Below, piece by piece: positions 53,780 to 62,206 of a stretch of 64,000 bases of DNA (position 1 is the first letter of the stretch; every line of letters starts with the position of its first letter). Made by a program: the position numbers and the translations under genes. Under the pieces are notes generated by a model. The model saw only the letters and a program-made list of their open reading frames with translations, was not told the DNA's origin and searched no databases. The stretch comes from CAZJHD01 sp964545855 (GTDB taxonomy: Bacteria; Planctomycetota; UBA1135; JACQFD01): the NCBI GenBank assembly GCA_964545855.1, contig CAZJHD010000005.1, positions 79,668 through 143,667 on the forward strand, written 5' to 3'.

Positions 53780-54259
53780 CTATTCGCGGAGCAGCACGCG
53801 ATCGTCGAGACCGGGGAGCGCGGACACGCTGCTCAAGCCCGCGTCCTTCGCCACTTGCTCCGCGACCTGCTTCTCGAGCTCCGACACGCCGAGGCCTTCG
53901 TCCTCGATCGCCTTCACGGTGCGGCGCGCGAGCTGCGGATCGAGATCGAGCTCCTGCACGAGCATCGAGGGCGTGAGCGTGTTCTCGTGGCGGCGCCCGA
54001 CGAGGATCGCTTCGCGGATCGGGAGCGACTTCAGCCAGCGCAGGAACCCGTAGCCGACTCCCGAGACGAGGAGCCCCGTGAAGAACGCCGCCGGGCCGCG
54101 CAGTGGGATCGGATAGGACGACGGCGCGTCGATCAGCACGAGGAGTCCCGCGACGACGAGCGCCCAGCCGATCCAGAAGGCCCGCCGTCGCTTCCCGCGA
54201 TAGGACGCAGGATCGAAGGGCGGGAGCGGAGTGGTGCGAGTCTCGTTGCCTTCCGTCAT
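53780..54259 (-). CDS. Small membrane protein downstream of SPFH genes
   Basis: A 159-residue protein with two transmembrane segments (AFWIGWALVVAGLLVLIDAP and FFTGLLVSGVGYGFL, ~25-75) and a soluble C-terminal part (SMLVQELDLDPQLARRTVKAIEDEG). I do not recognise a family. Its ATG overlaps the stop of the SPFH gene (ATGA), so it is the third gene of that operon and may be a partner of the band 7 complex. Confidence 0.75.
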   Translation of the reverse strand: MTEGNETRTTPLPPFDPASYRGKRRRAFWIGWALVVAGLLVLIDAPSSYPIPLRGPAAFFTGLLVSGVGYGFLRWLKSLPIREAILVGRRHENTLTPSMLVQELDLDPQLARRTVKAIEDEGLGVSELEKQVAEQVAKDAGLSSVSALPGLDDRVLLRE

Positions 54260-55803
54260 GGGGACTTCGCGTCCGGCGGCGCCGCACCTGGGGCGGCGAC
54301 GACTCGAGACGCGAAGTCGATCTTCCGTGGATCGAGGAGGTCGGTCCAGGAACTACCGGAGGGCCCATCGCGGAGCTCCGTTCGCAGCGATGGTGAGAGC
54401 GCCTCGGCGAAGCGCCAGAGCCCGTGGTGGCGCGGGTCGCCGAAGGCGTCCACCTGGATGCGGAGAGACTCGGCCTCGGCGGCGCTGCGGGCCTGCGCGA
54501 CCTCCGACTCCGCCTGCGCGAGCGATTCCCGCGTCTCCGCCTCGAGACGAGCCGCCTGCACCGCGAGATCCGCCGTTCGGATCTTCGTCTCCGATCGCGT
54601 GCGCTCCACGGCCGCGTCGGCGCGCGAACGCTCCTCGGCGAACAGCCGTCCGGTCTGCGCGCGCGCCGCGGCCGCGGCGACCGCGACGTCTCCGCGAATC
54701 TGGTTGAGATCCGCGAGGACCTTCGCGGTCTCCGTGCGCACGCGGTTCGTGAGCTCCTCCTCCACGGCCACCTTGGACAGCTGGATCGGCTTGCGCACGA
54801 CTTCGGGCACCTCGATGTTCCGGACGAGCGCGAGGAGGATCTTGATGTGCTTCGTGCCGAGCTCGTCTACGAGCTTGCGCGTGAGCTCGTCCTGGAACGC
54901 CTCGCGCGAGAGCCCTTCCACGAGCTGGCGCGACGTGTAGTTGCTCCCGGTGACGCGCGCCTTCGACTCCGCCTGCGGGCGGATCGCGTTCGCGACGGCG
55001 AGGGCCTCGGAGCCGAATTGCTGGACGATGTGCGGCGCATCACCGGGCTCGATGCCCCACACGATCGTCGTCTCGGCCCGGATGAGGTGGCCATCGGCCG
55101 CGGGGAACGTGATCGCGTCGAGCCCCTCGAAGTCGAGCACCTGGTAGCCGACGCGCACGCGCGTCACCCGATGCTCGTGGGGATTCAGGTAGTAGATCCC
55201 CGGCGGAATCGGATCCGCCAGCACGCCGCGCTCGTCCTCGTTCACGAGATCGGCGGCCGACGTGTTCCCCACGAGGTGCGTCACGACGCCCACGAAGCCC
55301 GCTTCGATCACCGTGGCCGGCGCCAGGTCGATCTTGTGGGCGTAGGGGTTCAGCCGGTACTTGCCCGGACCGAGGGCACGCCTCCAGATGCCCTTCTCGC
55401 CGGGCTCGGCGAGGAAGCGTCCCTCCGGGAGCGGGCTCCCGACGAGCGACGTCACGATCCCGACCTGCGGCGGCGTCGCCGGGTGCACCGTGCCGCCCTC
55501 CTCGAAGGCGTCTCGTCCCGCCGACACGAGCACGAGCGGGAACTTCTGCACCGTCTCCTCGAGCGGGTCGATCCAGTGACGACCCGTTCCGAGCACCTCC
55601 TCGCGCACGCCCTTCTGTCCGGGCTTCGCGAGCGACTGTCCGGGCGGCAGGTCCGCTCCCACGCGCGCCACGACGACGCCGAGTTCGTCGGGGCCGATCC
55701 ACACCGAGCCCGCGAGCCTCCTTCCGAAGAACGCCGCGGCGGCGATCGACACCGCGAGGCCCAGCAGGACGAGGAGCCAACGTCTCGAGATCGGGATCCT
55801 CAT
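54256..55803 (-). CDS. SPFH/band 7 family membrane protein 2
   Basis: A 515-residue protein with one N-terminal membrane segment (WLLVLLGLAVSIAAAAFF). Before the SPFH core it has three copies of a ~60-residue module: GVVVARVGADLPPGQSLA, GIVTSLVGSPLPEGRFLA and GVVTHLVGNTSAADLV, each ending near NP or DP (YRLNPYAHKI, YYLNPHEHRV). Then an SPFH-type region (FEGLDAITFPAADGHLIRAETTIVWGIEP, DELTRKLVDELGTKHIKILLALVRNIEVPEVV) and a long coiled coil (~360-465). SPFH proteins form membrane microdomain scaffolds. It overlaps both neighbouring genes. Confidence 0.85.
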   Translation of the reverse strand: MRIPISRRWLLVLLGLAVSIAAAAFFGRRLAGSVWIGPDELGVVVARVGADLPPGQSLAKPGQKGVREEVLGTGRHWIDPLEETVQKFPLVLVSAGRDAFEEGGTVHPATPPQVGIVTSLVGSPLPEGRFLAEPGEKGIWRRALGPGKYRLNPYAHKIDLAPATVIEAGFVGVVTHLVGNTSAADLVNEDERGVLADPIPPGIYYLNPHEHRVTRVRVGYQVLDFEGLDAITFPAADGHLIRAETTIVWGIEPGDAPHIVQQFGSEALAVANAIRPQAESKARVTGSNYTSRQLVEGLSREAFQDELTRKLVDELGTKHIKILLALVRNIEVPEVVRKPIQLSKVAVEEELTNRVRTETAKVLADLNQIRGDVAVAAAAARAQTGRLFAEERSRADAAVERTRSETKIRTADLAVQAARLEAETRESLAQAESEVAQARSAAEAESLRIQVDAFGDPRHHGLWRFAEALSPSLRTELRDGPSGSSWTDLLDPRKIDFASRVVAAPGAAPPDAKSP

Positions 55804-57392
55804 CGCACCACCTCCCGCCGCGCGCCGCCCGCGCCCTCGCCGCGATCCTCCGCCGGCTTGCGCCCTTCGTCGGAGCCGAGGCCTCGGAACGGCTCGCCGA
55901 AGGGCCCGTCCGGACTCGCGAGGATCGACGCGATCCCCGGTGCGATCTTGGAGAGGAGCGCGCCGCGCGCGAAGGCGGCGCCTCCGCCCTGGGCCTCCAC
56001 GCGCCGAGCGAGGGCGCGCGCGTCGGCCGCCATGCGCGTTCCGTAGGCGCGGACGTCGGCCATCCCGGCGGCGACGACGGCCGTCGCGTAGCTCTCCACG
56101 GCGGCGCGCTCCTCGCGGCGCGAATCGAGCTGGCTCTGCGCCGCGCGCGTCTGCACCTGCTGGTCGCGGAGCGCTTCCGTCTCCATCTCCACGGACCGGG
56201 AGCGCGCCTGGGCGAGGACCTTCGGCCGCTCGCCGATCTCGATCTGCGTCACGAGATCGATCCGGCTCCTCTCCGCCTCGATCTGCTGCCGGTACTGCTC
56301 TCGCTCGAGGATCGCCGCTTCGCGGTCGCGGATCGGGTTCGCGATCTCCTCGGGCGGAGTGATGCCGCTCACGAGCACCGAGTGGACGCGCACTCCCTCG
56401 CTCTCGCAGAGCTGGCGCAGGTCGCGCTCGAAGTCGTCCTGGAACGTCTGGCGGCCGGCGCCCGCGATGAAGTCGCGCGCGGGGTTGCGCGAACCATGGA
56501 GCTGGCTCTTCGCGCGCGCGGCGGGGAAGACGAGCTTCTGCTCGGCTCCGGAGGTGTCGCCGAACTTCGCGAAGGCGAGCGGAACGGCGTCGTCGCGGAG
56601 ACTCCACTCGACGGTGCCTCCGATGGAGATCTCGAAGCCGTCGCTCGTGGGGAAGCGGATGCGCCCGCCGGCGCCGAGGTCGAGCCGCATCGACTGACGC
56701 GAGATCGGGCGAACCTCGTCGACGAAGGGGTTCACCGGGTAGGTCCCGGGCGTCAGCGCGACGGGCTGGATCCCCCGTTCCCCGGGCGCCGAGAGGAAGC
56801 CGCGCCGGTCGGCGGGGAGCGGGCCGTGGCGCTTCGCGACGACGCCGACCGACCCGGGAGGGATCGACCGCACGGGGAAGATCCTCACTTCGTAGGCCCA
56901 GGTGTTCACCGGGTGCAACCCCGGCTCGAGCGGCTTCCGCAGCACGCCCTTGCGCACCACGGGGTCGTTCGGATCGTCGTCGGCGAGCACGCGTCCCGGA
57001 GGAAGGTCTTCGCCGAAGAGGCGCACGAGCACACCCACGTGATCGGCGGGCACGACGGTCTGGGGGAAGTAGCTCCAGGACCAGGTGAAGGGGTCGTAGG
57101 CGCCGGCGTACCAGCCCGGGAGCAGCACGTCCTCCTGGACACCCTGGTAGGGCGTCTCTCCGGGTCCCGTCTTCGGCGCGAGGATCGCCCCGCTCGGGAG
57201 CGGCCGGCCCAACTTCCGCACGAGGACGCCGACGTGACGCGGTGGGACGCGCGGGAACCACTCGGCGGGCGAGAAGGCCGCGAAGAGGACGAGGAGGAGG
57301 GCGAGTCCGACGCTCGCCGCCGTGAAGAGGGCGAAGCTCCTTCGCCCTCGGGTCGTGGATGCGCTCATGGTCGCGGCGTTCGGGGGATCCAT
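55800..57392 (-). CDS. SPFH/band 7 family membrane protein 1
   Basis: A 530-residue paralogue of the following gene with the same layout: N-terminal membrane segment (SFALFTAASVGLALLLVLFA), three modules (GVLVRKLGRPLPSGAILA, GVLVRLFGEDLPPGRVLA and GVVAKRHGPLPADRRGFL), then SPFH core (FPTSDGFEISIGGTVEWSLRDDAV, FERDLRQLCESEGVRVHSVLVSGITPP) and coiled coil. Start 57392 is used; ATG 57368 is an equally possible start. It overlaps the next gene by 4 bp. The pair suggests a hetero-oligomeric scaffold. Confidence 0.85.
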   Translation of the reverse strand: MDPPNAATMSASTTRGRRSFALFTAASVGLALLLVLFAAFSPAEWFPRVPPRHVGVLVRKLGRPLPSGAILAPKTGPGETPYQGVQEDVLLPGWYAGAYDPFTWSWSYFPQTVVPADHVGVLVRLFGEDLPPGRVLADDDPNDPVVRKGVLRKPLEPGLHPVNTWAYEVRIFPVRSIPPGSVGVVAKRHGPLPADRRGFLSAPGERGIQPVALTPGTYPVNPFVDEVRPISRQSMRLDLGAGGRIRFPTSDGFEISIGGTVEWSLRDDAVPLAFAKFGDTSGAEQKLVFPAARAKSQLHGSRNPARDFIAGAGRQTFQDDFERDLRQLCESEGVRVHSVLVSGITPPEEIANPIRDREAAILEREQYRQQIEAERSRIDLVTQIEIGERPKVLAQARSRSVEMETEALRDQQVQTRAAQSQLDSRREERAAVESYATAVVAAGMADVRAYGTRMAADARALARRVEAQGGGAAFARGALLSKIAPGIASILASPDGPFGEPFRGLGSDEGRKPAEDRGEGAGGARREVVR

Positions 57393-57602
57393 CCGGGGAC
57401 GAGCCCGGAGGGCGCGGCCCTACGGCGACCCTCGCTCGTTTGTGTCGCGGCCCCGCCGCCGCGGCGTGCCGACGCGGGAGGACGCGGCGAGACATGGACC
57501 CCGGTGCGAGCACGGGGTCTCGACGCGACGCGCTCGCGCAGCCCGGAGGACTTCCGCCGCCTGCGGATAGGCTGGATCGGACTCGGCCTCGCCCGCGATC
57601 GA

Positions 57603-58940
57603 ATGAACGTCACGACCCTCGGACACGCCGCCGCGCTCGTCGAACTCGGCTCCGGAGCGCGGTTGCTGATCGATCCCTGGCTCGAGGACCCCGCCTACTT
57701 CCATTCCTGGTGGCACTTCCCGCCGCTCGTGCTGCGGGTGAAGGACATGCCGGCGCCCACGGGCGTCTATCTCTCCCACGACCATCCCGACCACTGCGAC
57801 CCGAAGACGCTCGCGCAGATCCCCCGGGACACGGAGATCCTGCTCGCCTCCTTCGAGAGCGAGTCGACCGATCGCATCGTCCGCGAGCTCGGATTCGATC
57901 GGATCCGGCGGATGCCCTTCGGCGAGCCCTTCGCCTGGCACGGAGCGACCGTCGAATGCCTCTGCACCGATCTGCCCTGGGACGACTCGTCGCTCCTGGT
58001 GACCGACGGCGGCACGACGCTCTTCGACATGAACGACTGCAAGCTCCACGACGAGACCCTCGACCGTCTCGGCGCACGGCTGCGCATCGACGTGGCGCTG
58101 CTCCCCTACTCCGGCGCGATCCAGTATCCGACCTGCTACGAGATGCCGGCCCAGCGCAAGCTCGACCTCTGCACGCAGCGCAGGGAGGAGCACCTGCGGC
58201 TGTTCGTCGACCGCGCACGCCGTCTCCGCGCGCGCTTCGCGGTGCCCTTCGCGGCCGGCTATTGCCTGCCTTCGCCGGAGCAGTGGTGGATGAACGACGT
58301 GAACAACATCAACTCGCCCGCCCAGGCGTGTGCCGCGCTCGAGGCGGAGCGGCCCCTCGCGTGGGACGGCTCGCCCGTGACCGCGCTCGAGATGAATCCG
58401 GGCGACCGCTGGACGGGCGGCGCTCGGGTCGAGCGGCGCGTGCCGCGCCCCGACTGGGGCCGCCATTTCGAGGTCGTGCGCCGGCACGCGGTCTCCATCG
58501 GAGCCGAGGTGAGCGCGGCGCGCGCGTCGGAGGCCGATCCCGAGCCTGGGCTCGCCGACCGGTTCCTCGAGTTCTTCCGGAAGCTCGTCGCGGAGCGGCC
58601 GGCGCTCGCGGCGCGCGCGCGCTACGGAGTCGTCTTCGACGTTCCCGGCGCGGAGGGATTCGTCGGCCACGTCGATCTCAGGGCGGAGCCCTTCTCCGTC
58701 GCGCTCGGCGAGATCGACGAGCCGAACCTGAGGATGCGGATCGCGAGCCCGCTGCTCGACGCCGTGCTCTCGGGTCACGTCACCTGGGACGAGATCCTGA
58801 TCTCGTTCCGACTGTGGTTCGACGAGCGGCCGCCGAAGTACAACGAGGACTGGTGGGCCCTGCTCCATTCGAGCAACCGCCTCGATCCGCGGCGCTACCT
58901 CGCCCACCGCGGCGCAACGGCCGCGCCGTCCGAGCCGTGA
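57603..58940 (+). CDS. MBL-fold protein, CMP-N-acetylneuraminate hydroxylase-like
   Basis: A 445-residue protein. The metallo-beta-lactamase motif is SHDHPDHCD (residues ~59-67); TLFDMNDCKLHD and SGAIQYPTCYEMP resemble the MBL part of CMP-Neu5Ac hydroxylase. The Rieske domain of that enzyme is not present, so monooxygenase activity needs another partner or the reaction differs. The end (EDWWALLHSSN) has an SCP2-like feel. The next gene starts in a GTGA overlap and encodes a nucleotidyltransferase, so this may act on a nonulosonic-acid-type or other activated sugar. Confidence 0.75.
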   Translation: MNVTTLGHAAALVELGSGARLLIDPWLEDPAYFHSWWHFPPLVLRVKDMPAPTGVYLSHDHPDHCDPKTLAQIPRDTEILLASFESESTDRIVRELGFDRIRRMPFGEPFAWHGATVECLCTDLPWDDSSLLVTDGGTTLFDMNDCKLHDETLDRLGARLRIDVALLPYSGAIQYPTCYEMPAQRKLDLCTQRREEHLRLFVDRARRLRARFAVPFAAGYCLPSPEQWWMNDVNNINSPAQACAALEAERPLAWDGSPVTALEMNPGDRWTGGARVERRVPRPDWGRHFEVVRRHAVSIGAEVSAARASEADPEPGLADRFLEFFRKLVAERPALAARARYGVVFDVPGAEGFVGHVDLRAEPFSVALGEIDEPNLRMRIASPLLDAVLSGHVTWDEILISFRLWFDERPPKYNEDWWALLHSSNRLDPRRYLAHRGATAAPSEP

Positions 58941-60040
58941 ACGCTCCCGACACCCGACCGAACGACGCGTCCGAGGACGCCCCCACGCTCCACTCCGTCC
59001 GGGGAGACGCGCTGGCGGCGATCTCCCTCGCGCGATGGACGACGCTCGCCGACGCGAGCTCCGCCTTCGACCGCGCGAAGTCGCGGGTCGCGCTCCTGTG
59101 CGACGACGCCGGGAAGCCCGTCGCCTCCTTCGGCGACGCCGAGCTGCGCGAGGCGGCCCTCCGCCAGCTCGCGCCGAGCGATCCCGTGGAGCGCGTGGCG
59201 AACCGCGGCCTCGAGATCGTCTCGGGCGACGAGACCGAGGACGCGACGCGCTCACGTCTCGCCGCCTCCGGACGCGAAGTGTGCGTGCTCGTCGACGGCG
59301 ACGGGCGGCCCCGCGAAGCGCGCGTGCTCGTGTCGCCGCCGCCGCGTTCGCGGCTCCTCGCGCTCGTGCTCGCCGGCGGCCTCGGCACGCGCATGGGCGC
59401 GCTCGCTTCGGAGACGCCGAAGCCCCTCGTCCCCGTGGCCGGCAAGCCGATGATCGATCACGTGCTGCGGCACCTGGCGAGGAACGCCGTGTCCGACGTG
59501 GTCCTCGCGACGAACCACAAGGCCCAGCAGATCGAGGACTACCTCGGCTGCGGCGCGCGCTACGGCATCGCCGTGAGCTACCTCCGCGAGGAGAAGCGAC
59601 TGGGGACGGCCGGCGCGCTCACGCTGCTCGACCCCGCGCCCGATCGGCCGTTCCTCGTCGTGAACGCAGACGTGCTGACACGGCTCGACCTCCGCGAGAT
59701 GGAGCGCCGCCACCGCGCTTCGGGAGCGGCACTCACGATGGCCGTCGCGCCCTTCGGCGTGGAGGTGCCCTTCGGCGTGACCCGCATCGTCGGAACGCGC
59801 GTCGTCCAGATCGCGGAGAAGCCACGATTCGTCCACTGGTCGAACGCCGGCCTCTACGTCGTCTCGCCGAGCCTGCTCGCCGACGTGCCGCGCAATTCCT
59901 ACGTCGACATGACCACGCTCATCGACCGCTTCGTGTCGCGCGGCGATCCCGTCGAGGCGTTCCCCGTGCGCGAGTACTGGCGCGACGCGGGCACGCCCGA
60001 GGACGTGGAGCGCGCGAGCCGGGAGATCTCCGCCCTCTGA
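58937..60040 (+). CDS. CBS-nucleotidyltransferase (sugar-phosphate)
   Basis: A 367-residue protein. Residues ~30-130 read as a degenerate CBS pair (ADASSAFDRAKSRVALLCDDAG, VCVLVDGDGRPREARVL); from ~135 a nucleotidyltransferase domain follows with LVLAGGLGTRMGAL, TPKPLVPVAGKPMIDHVL and a VNADVL metal-binding motif. This CBS-transferase layout is that of PtmE-type enzymes that make GDP-glucosamine for legionaminic acid, so a similar activated-sugar role is possible. Its GTG start overlaps the previous stop. The following glycosyltransferase begins over its TGA. Confidence 0.85.
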   Translation: MNAPDTRPNDASEDAPTLHSVRGDALAAISLARWTTLADASSAFDRAKSRVALLCDDAGKPVASFGDAELREAALRQLAPSDPVERVANRGLEIVSGDETEDATRSRLAASGREVCVLVDGDGRPREARVLVSPPPRSRLLALVLAGGLGTRMGALASETPKPLVPVAGKPMIDHVLRHLARNAVSDVVLATNHKAQQIEDYLGCGARYGIAVSYLREEKRLGTAGALTLLDPAPDRPFLVVNADVLTRLDLREMERRHRASGAALTMAVAPFGVEVPFGVTRIVGTRVVQIAEKPRFVHWSNAGLYVVSPSLLADVPRNSYVDMTTLIDRFVSRGDPVEAFPVREYWRDAGTPEDVERASREISAL

Positions 60041-61359
60041 GGATCCTCGTCGTCACGCACGGGTATCCGCCGGAACTCGCCGCCGGCACGGAGCGCGTGG
60101 TGGAACGCCTGGCGCGCGCGCTGCGCTCGCGCGGACACGAGCCGACGGTCGTCACGGGAACCTTCGAGCCGCGCCCGCGCGTGGAGGTGCGCGAGCGGGT
60201 GCAGGACGGAGTGCGGGTGATCACGATCCACCGCGCCGACCTGTTCTTCGACCGATGGGAGAAGACGTACTGCCCCGACGTCTCGGAGGCCTTCGCGCGG
60301 ATCCTCGAGCGCGTGCGTCCCGACGTGGTGCATGTGCATCACTTCATTCGGCTCTCGCGCGACCCGATCCACCGCGCCGCGCGCGCCGGCGTGCCGGCGG
60401 TCCTCACGCTGCACGACTTCACGACCACGTGCCTGATCGGGTTCCGCGCGCCGGGCGCGGGTGCCTCCTTCTGCGACCTGCTCCCGGCCGCCGCCGACTG
60501 CATCCCGTGCGCGGGCACCGTCGCGAGCTCCGTCCCGCTCGCGGACGCGGCGGAGTTCGATCTCCTGCGCGACGACCTCGCGAACGAGCTGCGGCTCGCA
60601 CGGGCGCGGCTCGCGCTGTCCGGCAGCCAGCGCGAGCGGCTCGCACGCTTCCACGGGATCGCGGAGTCGGAGTTCGAGGTCGTGCGGCTCGGGCCGACGT
60701 GCGACCTTCCGCGCGGCATGCCCGCGCCGGAGGCGCCGCCCCTGCGCGTCGCCACTTGGGGGATCCAGATGGAGCGCAAGGGCGCACACGTCGCCATCGA
60801 GGCGGTGCGGCGGTGCGCGCCGGGGTCGGTCGAGCTCGACGTCTACGGCCGCTTCGACGACCCTCGCCACGAGCACCGCTGCCGGGATCTCGCGCGGGGA
60901 TCGCCGATCCGGTTCCACGGCCGCTTCGAGTGGGACGAGGTGGCCGCGCGGCCGCTCCATGCGGCGCTCTTCCCGAGCCTCACCTTCGAGACGTTCGGCC
61001 TGACGATCGACGAGGCGCGCGCCCTCGGCCACCCCGTGATCGCGACCGACCTCGGCGCCTACCGCGAGCGCGCGGACGGCGCGACGCGGCTGTTCCCGGC
61101 CGGCGACGTGGAGGCTCTGACGCGCATCCTCTCTTCCCTGGCGTCCGATCCAGCGGAGCTCACCGCCCTCCGATCGGCCGTCCGCGCGCCCGAGGAATTC
61201 GGCCGTTACGTGGACGAGATGCTGCGCATCTACGAGCGCTCGATCCGCGCCGGCCCGCCCCCGGCGAGCGCGGACCGGTTCGACGACGCACGCCATCCTT
61301 CGAGCGAGCAGTTCGCCCGGCGCGAGGAAGCGTTCCGTCGTCGACTCTCCGGCGCCTGA
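60037..61359 (+). CDS. Glycosyltransferase family 4, probable CTG start
   Basis: A 440-residue GT-B protein. LRILVVTHGYPPELAAGTERVVERLA at the N-terminus is the usual GT4 opening, and SLTFETFGLTIDEARALGHP carries the E-x7-E motif. In frame, no ATG, GTG or TTG lies near this N-terminus; the codon in the right place is CTG at 60037, overlapping the previous TGA (CTGA). A Cys-containing insertion (GASFCDLLPAAADCIPCAGTV, ~135-160) may bind a metal. It completes the CBS-nucleotidyltransferase operon, probably transferring the sugar made there. Confidence 0.85.
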   Translation: MRILVVTHGYPPELAAGTERVVERLARALRSRGHEPTVVTGTFEPRPRVEVRERVQDGVRVITIHRADLFFDRWEKTYCPDVSEAFARILERVRPDVVHVHHFIRLSRDPIHRAARAGVPAVLTLHDFTTTCLIGFRAPGAGASFCDLLPAAADCIPCAGTVASSVPLADAAEFDLLRDDLANELRLARARLALSGSQRERLARFHGIAESEFEVVRLGPTCDLPRGMPAPEAPPLRVATWGIQMERKGAHVAIEAVRRCAPGSVELDVYGRFDDPRHEHRCRDLARGSPIRFHGRFEWDEVAARPLHAALFPSLTFETFGLTIDEARALGHPVIATDLGAYRERADGATRLFPAGDVEALTRILSSLASDPAELTALRSAVRAPEEFGRYVDEMLRIYERSIRAGPPPASADRFDDARHPSSEQFARREEAFRRRLSGA

Positions 61360-61454
61360 CGGGGCTCGTCACCGAATTCCACTCGACGGCAACCGCGACA
61401 GGCCGTAGCACGCCGGCTCCCGAGGAAGGCGTCTCGGCGTCCGAATCGACCCGA

Positions 61455-61472
61455 GCCTCGATGCATCGAGGC
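61455..61472. promoter_or_regulatory. Perfect 18-bp palindrome upstream of the bufferin gene
   Basis: GCCTCGATGCATCGAGGC is perfectly self-complementary and lies 100 bp before the start of the Cys-rich lipoprotein gene. It could be an operator for a dimeric metal-responsive repressor or part of a terminator of the upstream gene; no T-run follows. Confidence 0.45.
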
Positions 61473-61571
61473 GCGGCTCGTCGCGGAGGAGCCGCAGCAC
61501 GCGTCCCTCGCCCGGCCCGGGCCGTTCCCGAGCCGCTCTCCGTTCCCCTCCCCTCTCGAGGTCTCCGAATC

Positions 61572-61937
61572 ATGAAGCCCAAGCTCGGACTCATCCTCTC
61601 GGCCGCCGCTGCCGGCATCGTCGGCGGCGCATTCCTGACGGCCTGCTCGACGAAGAGCAACGACTCCTCCGTGACCAAGCCGGCCGCCACGGCGAAACAC
61701 GCGTGCAAGGGATTGAACGGCTGCCAGGGACAGGGCGGCTGCAAGACCGAGGCGCACGGCTGCGCCGGGAAGAACGCCTGCAAGGGCCAGGGTGGATGCG
61801 CCACGGCGGCGAAGCACTCCTGCAAGGGCCAGAACGAGTGCGCTGGACAGGGCGGCTGCAAGTCCGGTGAGAACGGCTGCGCCGGGAAGAACACCTGCAA
61901 GGGCAAGGGCGGCTGCGCCGTCCCCGTGAAGCACTAG
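61572..61937 (+). CDS. Cys-rich bufferin-type metallophore precursor (BufA2-like lipoprotein)
   Basis: A 121-residue protein with a lipoprotein signal (AAAAGIVGGAFLTAC, lipobox Cys25). The mature part has four near-identical units with C-x5-C-x5-C spacing: Cys45/51/57, 64/70/76, 84/90/96 and 103/109/115, each ending GxGGC. This matches the BufA2 class of periplasmic metal-buffering peptides whose Cys are modified by an MNIO enzyme. The MNIO and DUF2063 genes follow on the same strand. It would bind copper or a similar metal. The lipid anchor is unusual for the type if real. Confidence 0.82.
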   Translation: MKPKLGLILSAAAAGIVGGAFLTACSTKSNDSSVTKPAATAKHACKGLNGCQGQGGCKTEAHGCAGKNACKGQGGCATAAKHSCKGQNECAGQGGCKSGENGCAGKNTCKGKGGCAVPVKH

Positions 61938-61946
61938 CGGGCCGCC

Positions 61947-62089
61947 GAAGAAGGGCTTCGCAGAGCGAGCGCGATGAATCGTTGCCCAGTGCGAGGCGCG
62001 TCGCCGCCGACGTATTCAGGAGATCCTTCGGCGGTGGCGCTACGACGCAGTGGGCGACGAGTCCCGCGCGCGGCTCGAATGCCTCCTTC
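61947..62089. repeat. Imperfect 143-bp inverted repeat inside the bufferin operon
   Basis: The left half (from GAAGAAGGGCTTCGCAG at 61947) and the reverse complement of the right half (GAAGGAGGCATTCGAG ending at 62089) match at roughly 70% over 62 bp, with tighter stretches TCGTTGCCCAGTGCG/TCGTCGCCCACTGCG and GTCGCCGCCGA/GCGCCACCGCCGA. It would form a large hairpin. It is not the same family as the 24-bp-TIR element. It may be a mobile-type remnant or a structured RNA affecting expression of the maturase. Confidence 0.65.
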
Positions 62090-62147
62090 AGCGTCCTGTT
62101 CGCCTCGCGGGTGGATCGGGAGCGGATCTCGCCCCGATCCCTCGGCG

Positions 62148-62178
62148 CCCGGACGCCGGCACGCCGCCGGCGTCCGGG
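62148..62178 (+). promoter_or_regulatory. Perfect 13-bp hairpin before the MNIO gene
   Basis: CCCGGACGCCGGC (62148-62160) and GCCGGCGTCCGGG (62166-62178) form a perfect stem with a 5-nt loop, ending 28 nt before the maturase ATG. No T-run follows. It may attenuate read-through or lower translation of the enzyme relative to its peptide. Confidence 0.55.
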
Positions 62179-62206
62179 ACGCGCTCCGCACTCCTCCCTC
62201 CACGTC

